A stretch of DNA of 64,000 nucleotides, taken from NCBI RefSeq assembly GCF_002161285.1, contig NZ_NFHH01000019.1, positions 1 to 64,000 on the forward strand. Reading direction: 5' to 3'. A program made the position numbers and the translations under genes. The notes beneath the pieces were generated by a model that saw only the letters and a list, made by a program, of their open reading frames with translations, was not told where the DNA came from and made no database searches. Every line of letters begins with the position of its first letter. Position 1 is the stretch's first letter. This DNA comes from Blautia sp. An81 (GTDB lineage: Bacteria > Bacillota > Clostridia > Lachnospirales > Lachnospiraceae). Shown piece by piece: positions 9,541 to 20,433 of this stretch.

Positions 9541-9548
9541 TTCTATTT

Positions 9549-10493
9549 TTATTCACTTAAAACAAGTTTTGCGGCTCCGTATACTCCTGCGTCATTTCCC
9601 AGAATTGCCAGACGGATGGGTGTCTCTTTGCAGGCAGTAAATGCATAATTTTTATAATACTTTTCTACACAGTCAATAAGAGGCTCTCCAGCTTTGGAAA
9701 CACCGCCTCCCAGAACAATCACATCGGGGTCTGTCACACAGGTAAAAGCAGCCAAAGCTCTGCCCATGTATTCAGAAAACTCTTCTACTACCTCAGCTGC
9801 CAGCTCATCGCCTTCTTTATAGGCATCAAATACATCTTTCGCATTTACGCTTGGACAATATCTGAGGGAAGATGATTTATTGGTATTATCCATAGCCTTT
9901 CTGGCCAGACGGGCAATTCCTGTTGCAGAAGCGTACTGCTCCAGGCATCCTTTGTTTCCACAGTTACAGGGGATTGATTCCTCTGGATTTACCGGTGCAT
10001 GTCCGATTTCCCCTCCCGCGCCATGAGCGCCGGTAACAATCTTTTCATTGATGATGATTCCACCGCCTACGCCAGTTCCTAAAGTAACCAGTATCAGGTT
10101 TTTAGCTCCCTGCCCACCGCCTTTCCACATTTCACCAAGGGCAGCTACGTTGGCGTCGTTTCCTGCTTTTACTTTAAGACCGGTCATATCTCCCAGCTCT
10201 TTTTCGATATTTTTTCTTCCCCAGTGAAGATTTACTGCACAGGCAATTTCTCCACTTTCTTCTACAGGACCTGGCAGGCCAATGCCGATTCCCCATACCA
10301 GAGACTTATCCAGTCCTTTTTCCTTCATCTTTGCCAGCACAGTATCTGCAATATCCGGCAGGATCCGTTCTCCCTGGTTCTCTACGTGAGTCTTGATCTC
10401 CCACTTTTCAATCATGTCCCCATTATTTTCAAAGAGTGCGCACTTAACTGTAGTGCCTCCTACATCAATTCCAAAACAGTATTTCTTTTCCAC
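9549..10493 (-). CDS. ROK family glucokinase
   Basis: ROK-family sugar kinase, 314 aa, most likely phosphorylating glucose with ATP. The ATP-binding motif CFGIDVGGTTVKCALF opens the protein; VTLGTGVGGGIIING-like residues follow, and the ROK zinc signature with CNCGNKGCLEQYAS is near residue 180. Start is GTG at 10493, 3 bp after the hprK stop, with GAGGGAG upstream; the two are almost certainly co-transcribed. Physiologically this pairs a glucose kinase with the carbon-catabolite kinase HprK. Other hexose substrates cannot be excluded. Confidence 0.88.
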   Translation of the reverse strand: MEKKYCFGIDVGGTTVKCALFENNGDMIEKWEIKTHVENQGERILPDIADTVLAKMKEKGLDKSLVWGIGIGLPGPVEESGEIACAVNLHWGRKNIEKELGDMTGLKVKAGNDANVAALGEMWKGGGQGAKNLILVTLGTGVGGGIIINEKIVTGAHGAGGEIGHAPVNPEESIPCNCGNKGCLEQYASATGIARLARKAMDNTNKSSSLRYCPSVNAKDVFDAYKEGDELAAEVVEEFSEYMGRALAAFTCVTDPDVIVLGGGVSKAGEPLIDCVEKYYKNYAFTACKETPIRLAILGNDAGVYGAAKLVLSE

Positions 10494-10495
10494 TG

Positions 10496-11437
10496 TTACT
10501 CATCTCCCTCTTCTCTTTTCTTCTCCATGTTCTCCTGAACACGTCTGTATAATTCCTGAGCAGCATTATATCCCATCTTTTTCTGTCTATGATTAACAGC
10601 CGCAGACTCTACAATAACTGCCAAATTACGTCCTGGACGGATAGGAAGAGAATGGCATACAACCTTATTTCCGAGGAATTCTGTATATTCTTCTTCCATT
10701 CCAAGACGGTCATATTCCTTATCCCTGTTCCACTCTTCCAGCTTGATCACCAGATCAATGGACTGTGTGTTCTTTACACTTTCCACACCGAAAAGAGTCT
10801 TTACATCTATGATTCCAATACCTCTCAGTTCAATAAAATGCCGGGTGATATCAGGAGCGGAACCTACCAGCGTTACATCGCTGACACGACGTATCTCCAC
10901 AACATCATCGCTGACAAGACGATGTCCTCTCTTAATCAGTTCCAAAGCGGCCTCACTCTTTCCGATGCCGCTCTCGCCCATGATCAGCACGCCTTCACCG
11001 TATACATCCACCAAAACGCCATGGATGGAAATGCAAGGTGCAAGCTGCACACCAAGCCAGCGGATAATTTCAGCCATGAAAGCAGAAGTAGTATTTCTGG
11101 TCACCAGGATCGGCACATCATATTTATGGGCCAAATTCAGCATATCCTCATCAGGTTCTGTCATGGTAGTAAACACCACGCATGGAATCTTGCTGGAAAC
11201 AAAGCGTTCAAAAGCTTTCACCTTCTCCTCTCTTTCCAGATGCAAAAGGTAGGTATACTCTACATAACCAATGATCTGGACCCGTTCATTGGCAAAATGC
11301 TCCAGATATCCTGTAAGCTGCAGAGCCGGACGGTTAATCTCCGGTGTGTTAATCCTTTTGGCAGATATGTCAATATCCGGTGTTTTATTATACAGGTTCA
11401 GTTCCTGTATCATCTTTTTTAGTTCTACACCTTTCAT
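10496..11437 (-). CDS. hprK: HPr kinase/phosphorylase
   Basis: HprK, 313 aa, phosphorylates or dephosphorylates Ser46 of HPr and so controls carbon catabolite repression in Firmicutes. Walker A GESGIGKSEAALEL lies near residue 155, followed by the HprK motif LVSDDVVEIRR and the signature IELRGIGIIDVKTLFG. The N-terminal domain is present, and length is normal. It lies between uvrC (64-bp gap) and the ROK kinase (2-bp gap). Confidence 0.95.
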   Translation of the reverse strand: MKGVELKKMIQELNLYNKTPDIDISAKRINTPEINRPALQLTGYLEHFANERVQIIGYVEYTYLLHLEREEKVKAFERFVSSKIPCVVFTTMTEPDEDMLNLAHKYDVPILVTRNTTSAFMAEIIRWLGVQLAPCISIHGVLVDVYGEGVLIMGESGIGKSEAALELIKRGHRLVSDDVVEIRRVSDVTLVGSAPDITRHFIELRGIGIIDVKTLFGVESVKNTQSIDLVIKLEEWNRDKEYDRLGMEEEYTEFLGNKVVCHSLPIRPGRNLAVIVESAAVNHRQKKMGYNAAQELYRRVQENMEKKREEGDE

Positions 11438-11501
11438 GTCTCTCTCTCCTTCAGTTTATCTTAAAAATCTATTCCTATTTTATCATATGGTATGCACAAG
11501 T

Positions 11502-13388
11502 TCAACAATCCTCTGGAAGTTTAGTTTCCCCTTTATGAAAAAACTCATACACTTCTGCAGCCGACTTTTCATTCATAGAATCCACTGCGGCCAGTTCTTC
11601 CCGGGAGGCATCCCGGATTCCCTCAAGTCCCTTAAAATGCTTCATCAGAGCCTTTCTTCTGGCAGGTCCGATGCCGGGAATATCATCCAGTACAGAGTGT
11701 ACCTGTCCTTTGCTTCTCAGAGAACGGTGATATTCTATGGCAAACCTGTGGGCCTCATCCTGAATCCTTGTAATGAGTTTAAAACCTTCACTGTCTCTGC
11801 TTATGGGGATTTCCACGTTATTATAATACAGGCCTCTGGTCCTGTGGTGGTCATCTTTCACCATGCCGCATACAGGTATATTCAGATTCAGCTTCTGAAG
11901 CACTTCCAAAGCAATATTCACCTGGCCTCTGCCTCCGTCCATCATCAGCAGATCCGGAAATCTGGTAAAGCTTCCATAGGCATCCTCCAGATTCTCTGTC
12001 TTTCTCTCCTCCTGCTCATCCAGTCCATGGACAAATCTTCTGGTAAGAACCTCTTCCATGCTTGCGTAATCGTTTGGTCCTTTCACCCACTTAATTCTAA
12101 ATTTCCGGTAGTCGCTTTTCTTAGGCTTCCCTTTCTCATAGACCACCATGGAACCTACAGACTGAAAGCCGCTGATGTTGGAAATATCGAAGGCTTCAAT
12201 CCGGTTCACTTCTTTCAGCCCAAGAAGCTCTGCTATCTCCTTCACTGCTCCTATGGTTCGGCCTTCTTCTCTCTTAATCCGCTCCCGGTCCCTCTGAAGA
12301 ACCATCTGGGCGTTCTGATAAGCCAGCTCCACCAGTTTTTCCTTAGTCCCCTTTTTAGGAACGGCAATCCTCACTTTCTGTCCCTTTTTCTTTTCCAGCC
12401 ATTGGCTGATCAGTTCCAGGTCTTCCACTTCTTCCTGGAGCATGATTTCTTTTGGAATAAAGGGAGTCCCTGCATAAAACTGTTTCAGGAAACTGGATAA
12501 GACTCCTTTTCTATCGTCTCCAGGGGCAATCTTCATATAAAAATGGTCCCGTCCAATGAGTTTTCCATCCCGGACAAAAAATACCTGTGTCACTGCATCT
12601 TCCCCCTCCATGGCAGCAGCTATGATATCTTTGTCCTCTTTGTGCTGATCTGTAATCTTCTGACGTTCTCCAATCTTCTCCACGCTCTGTATCAGATCAC
12701 GATACTGTGCTGCTTCTTCAAAATCCATTTTTTCTGAAGCAGAAAGCATTTTTTGCCGCAGCTCCTTGAGAATCTCTTTGTGATTGCCATTCAGAAAATC
12801 CAGCAGACCTTCTACCTGCTTTTTATAGTCTTCCTGGGAAATATAGCCCTGGCAGGGAGCATTGCACTGCTTAATGTGATAATACAGGCAGGGCCGCTCT
12901 TTCCCAATATCTTTCGGAAGACTGCGGCTGCAGGAACGGAGATGATAGAGTTTTCTAGTCAGCTCAATTACATCCTTTACTGCTCCGCCGCTGGTATAAG
13001 GGCCAAAATACCGTGACTTATCTTTTTTCATTTTTCTGGCCATCATAATTCTTGGAAAAGCCTCTCCCACTGTCACTTTTATAAAAGGATAGTTTTTGTC
13101 ATCCTTCAGCATAGTATTATACTTTGGTCGGTGTTCCTTGATCAGATTAGACTCCAGCACCAGGGCCTCCAGCTCAGAGTCTGTGATGATATACTCGAAC
13201 CTGGCAATCTGTTCCACCATCTGCTCTTTTTTTATGCCCAGATTCCTGCTTTTCTGAAAATACTGCCGCACCCGGTTTTTCAGGCTGATCGCCTTGCCCA
13301 CATAAATTATGGCGTCTTTATCGTCATGCATGATATACACTCCCGGACGTGCAGGAAGTTTCTTCAGCTCTTCTTCTATGTCAAACAT
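11502..13388 (-). CDS. uvrC: Excinuclease ABC subunit C
   Basis: UvrC, 628 aa, makes the dual incisions of nucleotide excision repair. The GIY-YIG nuclease ([20 protein letters not shown], about 14-33) is followed by a UVR motif (about 205-240), an RNase-H-like C-terminal nuclease with [10 protein letters not shown] and MDGGRGQ, and terminal helix-hairpin-helix elements ([14 protein letters not shown]). Full length. It precedes hprK on the minus strand and probably shares transcription with it. Confidence 0.95.
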   Translation of the reverse strand: MFDIEEELKKLPARPGVYIMHDDKDAIIYVGKAISLKNRVRQYFQKSRNLGIKKEQMVEQIARFEYIITDSELEALVLESNLIKEHRPKYNTMLKDDKNYPFIKVTVGEAFPRIMMARKMKKDKSRYFGPYTSGGAVKDVIELTRKLYHLRSCSRSLPKDIGKERPCLYYHIKQCNAPCQGYISQEDYKKQVEGLLDFLNGNHKEILKELRQKMLSASEKMDFEEAAQYRDLIQSVEKIGERQKITDQHKEDKDIIAAAMEGEDAVTQVFFVRDGKLIGRDHFYMKIAPGDDRKGVLSSFLKQFYAGTPFIPKEIMLQEEVEDLELISQWLEKKKGQKVRIAVPKKGTKEKLVELAYQNAQMVLQRDRERIKREEGRTIGAVKEIAELLGLKEVNRIEAFDISNISGFQSVGSMVVYEKGKPKKSDYRKFRIKWVKGPNDYASMEEVLTRRFVHGLDEQEERKTENLEDAYGSFTRFPDLLMMDGGRGQVNIALEVLQKLNLNIPVCGMVKDDHHRTRGLYYNNVEIPISRDSEGFKLITRIQDEAHRFAIEYHRSLRSKGQVHSVLDDIPGIGPARRKALMKHFKGLEGIRDASREELAAVDSMNEKSAAEVYEFFHKGETKLPEDC

Positions 13389-13416
13389 GCCACTCTACCT
13401 TTCCTGTTCTTTCAAC

Positions 13417-13473
13417 GAAAAAAGAACTGCTACATTAAGCTTTCTTCAGCATATCCATTTAATGCAGCAGTTC
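13417..13473 (-). terminator. Intrinsic terminator downstream of ftsH
   Basis: Minus-strand stem GGAACTGCTGCATTAA / TTAATGTAGCAGTTC followed by a run of six T residues, directly after the ftsH stop. Confidence 0.85.
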
Positions 13474-13486
13474 CTTATTCTGTAAT

Positions 13487-15460
13487 TTACTCCTGGTCAC
13501 TTCCAGAAGAATTTTCCTCTTCTTTTGTATTCTGAGAAAGGGGCTGGATATCTTCCTTCTTTTCTGTCTGAGTGTTGTCGCTGATCCGCGGTTCTTTATC
13601 AGACTCTTTCATCCCCTTTGCCTCATGGAAAATTTTCATAAATTCCTTGCCGGTAATGGTCTCTTTCTCAATAAGAAAAGCAGCAATCTTATCCATAACA
13701 TCTCTGTTCTCACTGAGAAGACGTTTTGCCTCGTCATAGGATTTTTTCAGAAGCTTCATGACTTCATGATCGATTTCTGTAGCTGTAGCATCGCCGCAGT
13801 TCAGCATTGCCCGTCCATCCAGGTACTGGTTCTGAGTCTCTGCCAGTCCCATAAGACCGAATCTGTCAGACATACCATACTGTGTGATCATGGCTCTTGC
13901 CACCTTAGTAGCCTGTTCAATATCATTTGCAGCTCCTGTAGTCACCGTATCAAATACGATTTCTTCTGCTGCACGGCCTCCCAGATAACCTACCAGCATG
14001 GCTTCCAGCTCTTTCCTGGTATTCAGATATTTTTCTTCTTCCGGCACATGCATTACATATCCCAAAGCCCCCATGGTCCTTGGCACAATGGTAATCTTCT
14101 GTACCGGTTCAGAATCTTTCTGAAGAGCACTTACCAGCGCATGTCCAACTTCGTGATAGGATACAATCTTCCTCTCTTCGGAGCTTAAGATCCTGTCCTT
14201 CTTCTCCTTACCTACCAGGACCACTTCTACGGCCTCCAGCAGGTCTTTCTGAGACACTGCCTGTCTCCCATGCTTAACGGCCAGAATAGCTGCCTCATTG
14301 ATCATATTTGCAAGGTCAGAGCCCACTGCACCGGATGTAGCCAGAGCGATAGCATCCAAATCTACAGTCTCGTCCAGAGAAACATTTTTCGCATGAACTT
14401 TCAGGATGTTTACACGTCCCTTCAGATCCGGACGGTCTACAATAATACGCCTGTCAAAACGTCCCGGACGAAGCAGTGCAGGGTCCAGAACTTCCGGACG
14501 GTTGGTTGCAGCAAGGATCAGAAGTCCCTTGGAAGAATCAAATCCATCCATTTCCGCCAGAAGCTGGTTCAGAGTCTGTTCTCTCTCGTCATTCCCTCCG
14601 TAGCGGGAATCACGGGTTTTTCCAATAGCATCTACCTCATCAATAAAGATAATACATGGGGCATTTTTCTTTGCCTCTTCAAAAAGATCCCTTACACGGG
14701 AGGCTCCCACACCTACAAACATCTCTACAAAGTCAGAACCTGACAAAGAGAAGAAAGGGACATGGGCCTCACCGGCCACTGCTTTTGCCAGAAGAGTTTT
14801 TCCTGTTCCCGGAGGTCCTACAAGAAGGGCTCCTTTGGGAAGCTTGGCTCCAATAGCTGCATACTTTCCAGGATTGTGGAGAAAATCCACTACTTCCTGA
14901 AGAGATTCTTTTGCCTCATCCTCACCGGCTACGTCTTTAAAGGTAACTCCTGTTTCCTTCTGGACATAAGCTTTTGCTTTGCTCTTGCCTACGCCGCCCA
15001 TCATTCCTCCGCCTTTGTTCATGCGGCGGAACAGCCAGCTCAGCAGTCCTACCATAATGATCACCGGAAGGATAATGCTCAGCAGACTATAAATAATACT
15101 GGAAGTCATATCCGGAGGCTCTTTGGAAAAATTATCCACTCCTGCATCTTCCAGACGCTGGGTCAGTTCACTTTCATCCTCCATCAGAGTGGTATAAATC
15201 TCCGTTGTTCCTGCCATAGACCGCTGGGTCTTGGGAGTAATGGTAAGGGTATCTGATCTTAAAACTACGCTTTCTACCTCTCCGTTTTCCAGCATCTCTA
15301 TAAACTCACTGTAAGATATTTCACTGGTCATGTTGCGGGTCATTCTGCTTAAAAGGTTTATGCAGACCAGACTTATCATAATACAGATCAGGAGTACCAG
15401 AAGAGACTGTCTATTTTTGGGTCCGTCATTTTTCGGCTCATTGTTCTGATTTTGATTCAT
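13487..15460 (-). CDS. ftsH: ATP-dependent zinc metalloprotease FtsH
   Basis: FtsH, 657 aa, a membrane AAA+ protease for membrane-protein quality control. The ATG at 15460 has GAGGAGG 6 nt upstream; an upstream GTG overlaps that site. Two membrane segments (about 18-36 and 110-130) flank the extracytoplasmic domain. Walker A GPPGTGKT, Walker [12 protein letters not shown], the SRH region with [20 protein letters not shown], and zinc site HEVGHA are all present. The tail is charged and disordered, rich in Lys, Glu and Ser. Single gene with its own terminator. Confidence 0.96.
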   Translation of the reverse strand: MNQNQNNEPKNDGPKNRQSLLVLLICIMISLVCINLLSRMTRNMTSEISYSEFIEMLENGEVESVVLRSDTLTITPKTQRSMAGTTEIYTTLMEDESELTQRLEDAGVDNFSKEPPDMTSSIIYSLLSIILPVIIMVGLLSWLFRRMNKGGGMMGGVGKSKAKAYVQKETGVTFKDVAGEDEAKESLQEVVDFLHNPGKYAAIGAKLPKGALLVGPPGTGKTLLAKAVAGEAHVPFFSLSGSDFVEMFVGVGASRVRDLFEEAKKNAPCIIFIDEVDAIGKTRDSRYGGNDEREQTLNQLLAEMDGFDSSKGLLILAATNRPEVLDPALLRPGRFDRRIIVDRPDLKGRVNILKVHAKNVSLDETVDLDAIALATSGAVGSDLANMINEAAILAVKHGRQAVSQKDLLEAVEVVLVGKEKKDRILSSEERKIVSYHEVGHALVSALQKDSEPVQKITIVPRTMGALGYVMHVPEEEKYLNTRKELEAMLVGYLGGRAAEEIVFDTVTTGAANDIEQATKVARAMITQYGMSDRFGLMGLAETQNQYLDGRAMLNCGDATATEIDHEVMKLLKKSYDEAKRLLSENRDVMDKIAAFLIEKETITGKEFMKIFHEAKGMKESDKEPRISDNTQTEKKEDIQPLSQNTKEEENSSGSDQE

Positions 15461-15682
15461 CTCATTCCTCCTCACATTATCTTTTATATTATAAAGATTT
15501 CTGCTTTATAAAGTCAATATGAACATGATGAAAAAGAGAACACATTTCTTAAACTTTTGTAAATTTCTGTTGAATGTAAACAAAATAAAATATTTTTTCT
15601 TCCTGGGCTAGAATTTCTCCCGGCATTTGTAGTATACTAACGCAGTAATATAAAAAATTAGGAAAGAAGGGGCGACGAATAA

Positions 15683-17158
15683 ATGAAAATAGGATTCGAC
15701 AACGAGAAGTATTTATCTATGCAGTCTGAGCATATTAAAGAGCGTATCAGCAAGTTTGACAATAAATTGTACCTGGAGTTCGGAGGGAAGCTTTTTGATG
15801 ACTATCATGCTTCCAGAGTATTGCCTGGATTTGCCCCGGACAGTAAGCTCCGTATGTTAATGCAGCTTTCAGAGCATGCGGAAATTGTCATTGTCATCAG
15901 TGCCGGTGATATTGAGAAAAATAAAGTGAGAGGTGACCTGGGGATTACTTATGACATTGATGTCCTCCGTCTCATTGATGCCTTCCGGGAAAGAGGCCTT
16001 TTTGTAGGCAGTGTAGTGATCACCCAGTATTCTGGACAGAACAGTGCCAATGCTTTTAAGACAAAACTGGAAAGTATGGGCATCCGGGTTTATATCCACT
16101 ACCCAATCGAGGGATACCCAAGCAATATTCCCCTTATCGTCAGCGACGAAGGATACGGCAGGAACGAATACATAGAAACTTCACGCCCTCTGGTAGTCGT
16201 CACTGCTCCTGGACCTGGAAGCGGAAAAATGGCAACCTGTCTCTCTCAGCTTTATCATGAGCATAAAAGGGGCATCCATGCAGGCTATGCCAAATTTGAG
16301 ACCTTCCCTATCTGGAATATTCCGCTGAAACATCCAGTGAATCTGGCCTATGAAGCAGCTACTGCCGACCTTAACGACGTAAATATGATCGATCCTTTCC
16401 ATCTGGAAGCCTATGGCGAAACTACAGTAAACTATAATAGAGATGTGGAAATCTTCCCTGTACTTAGCGCAATCTTCGAGCGTATATTCGGCAAGTGCCC
16501 CTACCAGTCTCCTACAGATATGGGCGTAAATATGGCTGGAAACTGTATTGTAGACGACGAGGTATGCCGGGAAGCTTCTAAGCAGGAAATCATCCGCCGG
16601 TATTATCAGGCTCTGGCAGGACGCGTGGAGGAGACAAGCACCGACGAAGAAGTATTCAAACTTGAGCTGCTGATGAAGCAGGCAGGAATCTCTCCTGAAA
16701 ACAGAAAGGTCACTGTTGCTGCCAAAGAGCGGGCAGAACAGACAGGCGGACCTGCTGCTGCTATTGAGCTGGAAGATGGACAGATTATTACAGGAAAGAC
16801 TTCTGATCTTCTGGGAGCCTCTGCTGCTCTTCTTCTGAACACATTGAAAGAGCTGGCCGGCATTCAGCATAAAATTCATGTAATCTCTCCGGTGGCTATC
16901 GAGCCTATCCAAAAACTGAAGACTGAGTACCTGGGCAGCAAAAACCCAAGGCTCCACACCGATGAAGTCCTCATTGCTCTCTCCAGCAGCGCTGCTACCA
17001 GTGATATCGCTAAGCTTGCTCTGGAACAGTTACCCAAGCTGAAAGGCTGTCAGGTCCACTCCTCGGTAATGCTTTCTTCTGTAGATAAGAAAATTTTCAA
17101 GAAATTAGGGGTTCAGCTTACTACCGAACCTGTTTACGAACACAAAAAACTTTATTAG
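15683..17158 (+). CDS. DUF1846 domain-containing protein
   Basis: A 491-aa protein of the DUF1846 family, widespread in Firmicutes. The N-terminus IGFDNEKYLSMQSEHIKERI and the P-loop-like APGPGSGKMATCLSQL near residue 177 are characteristic. The family has been structurally characterised, but I know of no firmly established biochemical role; the fold suggests nucleotide binding. Good Shine-Dalgarno (AAAGAAGGGG). A weak TATACT -10 lies at 15633-15638 without a convincing -35. Monocistronic. Confidence 0.88.
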   Translation: MKIGFDNEKYLSMQSEHIKERISKFDNKLYLEFGGKLFDDYHASRVLPGFAPDSKLRMLMQLSEHAEIVIVISAGDIEKNKVRGDLGITYDIDVLRLIDAFRERGLFVGSVVITQYSGQNSANAFKTKLESMGIRVYIHYPIEGYPSNIPLIVSDEGYGRNEYIETSRPLVVVTAPGPGSGKMATCLSQLYHEHKRGIHAGYAKFETFPIWNIPLKHPVNLAYEAATADLNDVNMIDPFHLEAYGETTVNYNRDVEIFPVLSAIFERIFGKCPYQSPTDMGVNMAGNCIVDDEVCREASKQEIIRRYYQALAGRVEETSTDEEVFKLELLMKQAGISPENRKVTVAAKERAEQTGGPAAAIELEDGQIITGKTSDLLGASAALLLNTLKELAGIQHKIHVISPVAIEPIQKLKTEYLGSKNPRLHTDEVLIALSSSAATSDIAKLALEQLPKLKGCQVHSSVMLSSVDKKIFKKLGVQLTTEPVYEHKKLY

Positions 17159-17181
17159 TCAAAGACCCTCGCGGCAGTCGC

Positions 17182-17210
17182 CAAATGGACATGCGAGCAT
17201 GCCCGCTTGG
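17182..17210 (+). repeat. Dispersed hairpin repeat, copy 1
   Basis: The block CAAATGGACATGCGAGCAT followed by GCCCGCTTGG is related to the block at 48851-48882 on the other strand (CAAGTGGACATGGGAGCAT then GCCCACCACTTGG). Just before it, CTCGCGGCAGTCGCC (17169-17183) recurs at 42931-42945 with one mismatch. No coding capacity. Confidence 0.6.
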
Positions 17211-17225
17211 CTCGTTGCCCGCGGG

Positions 17226-17424
17226 AATAAAAAGGAGCTGCCGCAGGAAACGGCTGTCGCATTAGTCATATTTCAGGAATATTTATACATTTTATGCGAA
17301 TTTGTCGATCATAGCTTTGAGACTATAGGCTCAAAGCGGCACAGACTGAGCAATAAAATGTATAAATATTCTCGATTTTGACTAATGCGACAGCCCCGTT
17401 TCTGCAGCAGCTCCTTTTTCTATT
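17226..17424. repeat. Long inverted-repeat (MITE-like) element, copy A
   Basis: About 200 bp of near-perfect inverted repeat between the DUF1846 gene and galE. The core 17252-17395 has termini GGCTGTCGCATTAGTCA and TGACTAATGCGACAGCC, with inner arms AATATTTATACATTTTAT. Outer arms AAAAAGGAGCTGC / GCAGCTCCTTTTT extend it. The centre holds a smaller hairpin GCTTTGAG / CTCAAAGC (17313-17338). Shorter relatives occur at 39578-39637 and 40675-40749. No transposase gene inside, so non-autonomous. It may also end transcription of the flanking convergent genes. Confidence 0.85.
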
Positions 17425-17443
17425 GCCATATTCCAGTTTTCTT

Positions 17444-18460
17444 TTAGTCCTCATATCCATTTGGATTCTTAGACTGCCAGTTCCAGGAATCTCTGCACAT
17501 ATCTTTGATATCATGCTCTGCCTTCCAGCCCAGCTCTTTCTCTGCTTTTTCTGCACTGGCATAGCAGGTAGCAATATCCCCTGCACGGCGGGGTTTGATC
17601 ACATAAGGAATTTTCACTCCCGTAGCTTCTTCAAAATTCTTTACAATATCCAGCACACTGTATCCTTTTCCGGTTCCCAAGTTATAGATGGAAAGTCCGG
17701 AATTGTCTTCCAGTTTTTTCAGAGCCTTTACATGGCCTTTGGCAAGGTCTACTACATGGATATAATCTCTTACCCCGGTTCCGTCAGGAGTGTCGTAGTC
17801 ATTTCCGAATACGCCAAGTTCTTTCAGCTTGCCAACAGCCACCTGGGTAATGTAAGGCATCAGATTGTTTGGAATACCGTTTGGATTCTCTCCCATCAGT
17901 CCGCTTGGATGAGCACCGATAGGATTAAAATATCTTAACAGAACTACATTCCATTCCGGGTCTGCTTTCTGGATATCTGAAAGAATCTGCTCCAGCATGG
18001 ATTTTGTCCAGCCATATGGATTTGTACACTGCCCCTTTGGGCATTCCTCTGTAATGGGAACAAAAGCGGGATCACCATATACTGTAGCTGAGGAGGAGAA
18101 AATAATGTTCTTTACATTATGCTTTCTCATAACGTCTACCAATGTTAATGTTCCGGAAATATTATTCTCATAGTATTCCCAGGGCTTCTGTACAGATTCA
18201 CCCACAGCTTTCAGGCCTGCAAAGTGAATACAGGAATCAATCTGCTCCTGGTCAAATATTTTATTTAACGCTTCTCTGTCAAGGATATCGGCTTTATAAA
18301 ATTTCACCGGTTTTCCTGTGATCTGTTCCACTCTCTCCAGTGATTTTTCACTGGCATTGGAAAGATTGTCTAAAACAACTACCTCATAGCCTGCATTCTG
18401 CAGCTCCACTACTGTGTGGCTTCCGATAAAACCGGCTCCGCCTGTCACTAAAATTGCCAT
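17444..18460 (-). CDS. galE: UDP-glucose 4-epimerase
   Basis: GalE, 338 aa, interconverts UDP-glucose and UDP-galactose using bound NAD. The ATG at 18460 follows AAAGGAGG at 8 nt; a longer start at 18487 is unsupported. The Rossmann motif [11 protein letters not shown] opens the protein. The catalytic Ser-Tyr-Lys set is in FSSSATVYG and [11 protein letters not shown], and YFNPIGAH is typical of GalE. Monocistronic, convergent with the DUF1846 gene. Confidence 0.95.
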   Translation of the reverse strand: MAILVTGGAGFIGSHTVVELQNAGYEVVVLDNLSNASEKSLERVEQITGKPVKFYKADILDREALNKIFDQEQIDSCIHFAGLKAVGESVQKPWEYYENNISGTLTLVDVMRKHNVKNIIFSSSATVYGDPAFVPITEECPKGQCTNPYGWTKSMLEQILSDIQKADPEWNVVLLRYFNPIGAHPSGLMGENPNGIPNNLMPYITQVAVGKLKELGVFGNDYDTPDGTGVRDYIHVVDLAKGHVKALKKLEDNSGLSIYNLGTGKGYSVLDIVKNFEEATGVKIPYVIKPRRAGDIATCYASAEKAEKELGWKAEHDIKDMCRDSWNWQSKNPNGYED

Positions 18461-18598
18461 TTTCTGTTCCTCCTTTGAGAAATGCACTATATTTCTTGTT
18501 TTGAAACATTTTTTATGTTCCCTTATTTAACTCTACCACTAAATACCAAAAAATTCAAGTACTCTTTTGCATATCTTTCAGAATTCTTTTCCTCTGAT

Positions 18599-19702
18599 TC
18601 AGAATCTGCCGCCCCTGGCAGCCAGCCTTTCCAGCCTCTCAATAGCATAAGGGAAAAATTCCTGATAGGCTCTGCAGAAATAATTCCTTCCTTCCTCTGT
18701 ATAATCTCTTCGGCAGCCTCCTCTGCACAACGGATACCAATGACAGTCAGGACATTCCCTGCCCCTTTCTCTGCCTTCTCTGAGAAAATCTATTTCTGAA
18801 AAATCTTCCCGGCCAAAATGGAAATCCTCATCCTGGATATTTCCTGCTCTGTACTGGTCCAGCACATAAAAATCACAAGGGAATATATCTCCATTGGCCT
18901 CCACGATATTCTGCATAGAGCACCTGCCCATCTGGGCACAGGCTTCAGGGGGATTCCCCTGGAGCATAGCCAGCCAGTTATCAAATTCCCGGATAGAAAC
19001 CGGATGTCCTTCCATAATATCTTTATACCATAAGTCAAACAATTCTTTCAGAGCAGAGCCATAATACTCCGGAGTCAGAGACCAGGGCCTCCTGCCTCGT
19101 TCTTCGCCAAGAGGATCCAGACATGGAATATACTGATGATAATAAAATCCATGTTTTTTCAAAAACTCATAGATTGAACGGATTTTTCTGGCGCTCTGTT
19201 TTGTGAGGACACAGAGAATATTCACATCTACCTGCTTCTTCTGGAGAAATTCCGCATTTTTTAGTACTCTCTTAAAAGTATCCTTTCCCTGAGTATCTTT
19301 TCTGCTGCGGTCATGGATTTCTCCAATACCGTCCAGAGAAATTCCCACCAAAAAGCGGTTCTTCTTCAGAAATTCCGCCCAGTCATCATCTATTAAAGTT
19401 CCATTGGTCTGTATACAAAAAGACAGTCTGGTTTCCGGCTTTTTATATTTCTCTGTAAATTCAATAAATTTCTGAAAAAAGGAAAGTCCTGCCAGCATTG
19501 GCTCTCCTCCCTGGAATCCAAAAGTACAGGAATCCTCTGCCTCCTCAAGAGCCTTCTTTACCAATATCTCCAGCGTATCCAGAGACATAAGGCCATAGGA
19601 AGGTATTTCTCTGTTTCTGCACTCATCCTCATAAAAACAATACGAACAGCGGAGATTGCAGTTTGAAGATGCCGGTTTTATCATCATCTGTAAATGTTTC
19701 AT
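18599..19702 (-). CDS. Radical SAM/SPASM protein, anaerobic sulfatase-maturase type
   Basis: A 367-aa radical SAM enzyme. The [4Fe-4S]-SAM motif CNLRCSYCFY is at residues 17-26; GFQGGEPML and the SPASM cysteines (CAQMGRCSMQN, DIFPCDFY, CPDCHWYPLCRGGC) match the anSME family, which oxidises Cys or Ser in sulfatases to formylglycine. No sulfatase gene is in the window, so the substrate is unknown and could instead be another peptide. It starts 11 bp after the CPBP protease stop, last gene of a long minus-strand run. Confidence 0.85.
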   Translation of the reverse strand: MKHLQMMIKPASSNCNLRCSYCFYEDECRNREIPSYGLMSLDTLEILVKKALEEAEDSCTFGFQGGEPMLAGLSFFQKFIEFTEKYKKPETRLSFCIQTNGTLIDDDWAEFLKKNRFLVGISLDGIGEIHDRSRKDTQGKDTFKRVLKNAEFLQKKQVDVNILCVLTKQSARKIRSIYEFLKKHGFYYHQYIPCLDPLGEERGRRPWSLTPEYYGSALKELFDLWYKDIMEGHPVSIREFDNWLAMLQGNPPEACAQMGRCSMQNIVEANGDIFPCDFYVLDQYRAGNIQDEDFHFGREDFSEIDFLREGRERGRECPDCHWYPLCRGGCRRDYTEEGRNYFCRAYQEFFPYAIERLERLAARGGRF

Positions 19703-19713
19703 CGCTCATGCTC

Positions 19714-20433
19714 CTATAAAAGTCCTAATAATACTCCTGAAAAATTCACTCCAAAATGGCACAGTATCCCGGCTGCCAAAGTACCCTTTCTTTTCACCAG
19801 ATATCCCAGTACCATTCCTGCCAGAAAAGCGTATCCTCCCTGGACCAGATTCCCATGGATCAGGCCGAAATAGAAAGCCTGGAGAAGATTGGCTGCCCAA
19901 AAGGGAAATGCCTCCTCCAGAATTCTCAGAGTCAACCCTCTGAAAAGCAGCTCCTCTGCAATGGGAGCCACTGCCGCCGTGTACAGCAGAGAAAGAAACG
20001 TAGGACTGTTCATACCAAGATTTTCCAGAACCTGAGAATAGGATTCCATCAATTCAGGAAAAGCGGTCAATACCATGATCAAAAGGAAATTGGAAATCAG
20101 CTGCAGAACCAGCCCTGCCAGCACCAGCAGCAGAACACCTCCGGGAGAGATTCCAAAAAATCCCCCCTGCCTTTTCTCTTCTCTGGCAGGCAGGCGCCAA
20201 AACCACAGTGTACCAGGGATCAGAACCAGCGCATCCATCAGTATATAGATACAATAGGTATCATTAATCTCAAGAAAACTGTAAAAGCCTCCGGTATCTG
20301 CCCCTAAAGCGGACAGTACACTTCCAAGCCAGTTCATTACGGGTGGAAATCCCAGAACCACCGCACATTGTACAAACAGCCACATTAGGACCGGCATAAG
20401 GCTAAGTCCCAGAATCTTTCCTTTTCCCGTCAT
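19714..20433 (-). CDS. CPBP family intramembrane metalloprotease
   Basis: A 239-aa polytopic membrane protein of the CAAX-protease/bacteriocin-processing (Abi) family. The diagnostic motif EELLFRG (about residues 160-166) and the later histidine motifs FGLIHGN and LCHFGVNF form the predicted metal site. About seven or eight membrane segments. It overlaps proA by 4 bp. Members process small peptides or act in bacteriocin immunity. The neighbouring radical SAM gene allows a peptide-maturation role, but no precursor gene was seen. Confidence 0.85.
   Translation of the reverse strand: MTGKGKILGLSLMPVLMWLFVQCAVVLGFPPVMNWLGSVLSALGADTGGFYSFLEINDTYCIYILMDALVLIPGTLWFWRLPAREEKRQGGFFGISPGGVLLLVLAGLVLQLISNFLLIMVLTAFPELMESYSQVLENLGMNSPTFLSLLYTAAVAPIAEELLFRGLTLRILEEAFPFWAANLLQAFYFGLIHGNLVQGGYAFLAGMVLGYLVKRKGTLAAGILCHFGVNFSGVLLGLL

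Noticed and set aside
14270-14743. Plus-strand ORFs inside ftsH and uvrC
   Set aside because: Antisense shadows of long conserved genes, with no family match.
17252-17395. Insertion sequence
   Set aside because: Only about 144-200 bp with no transposase reading frame; a MITE-like element fits better.
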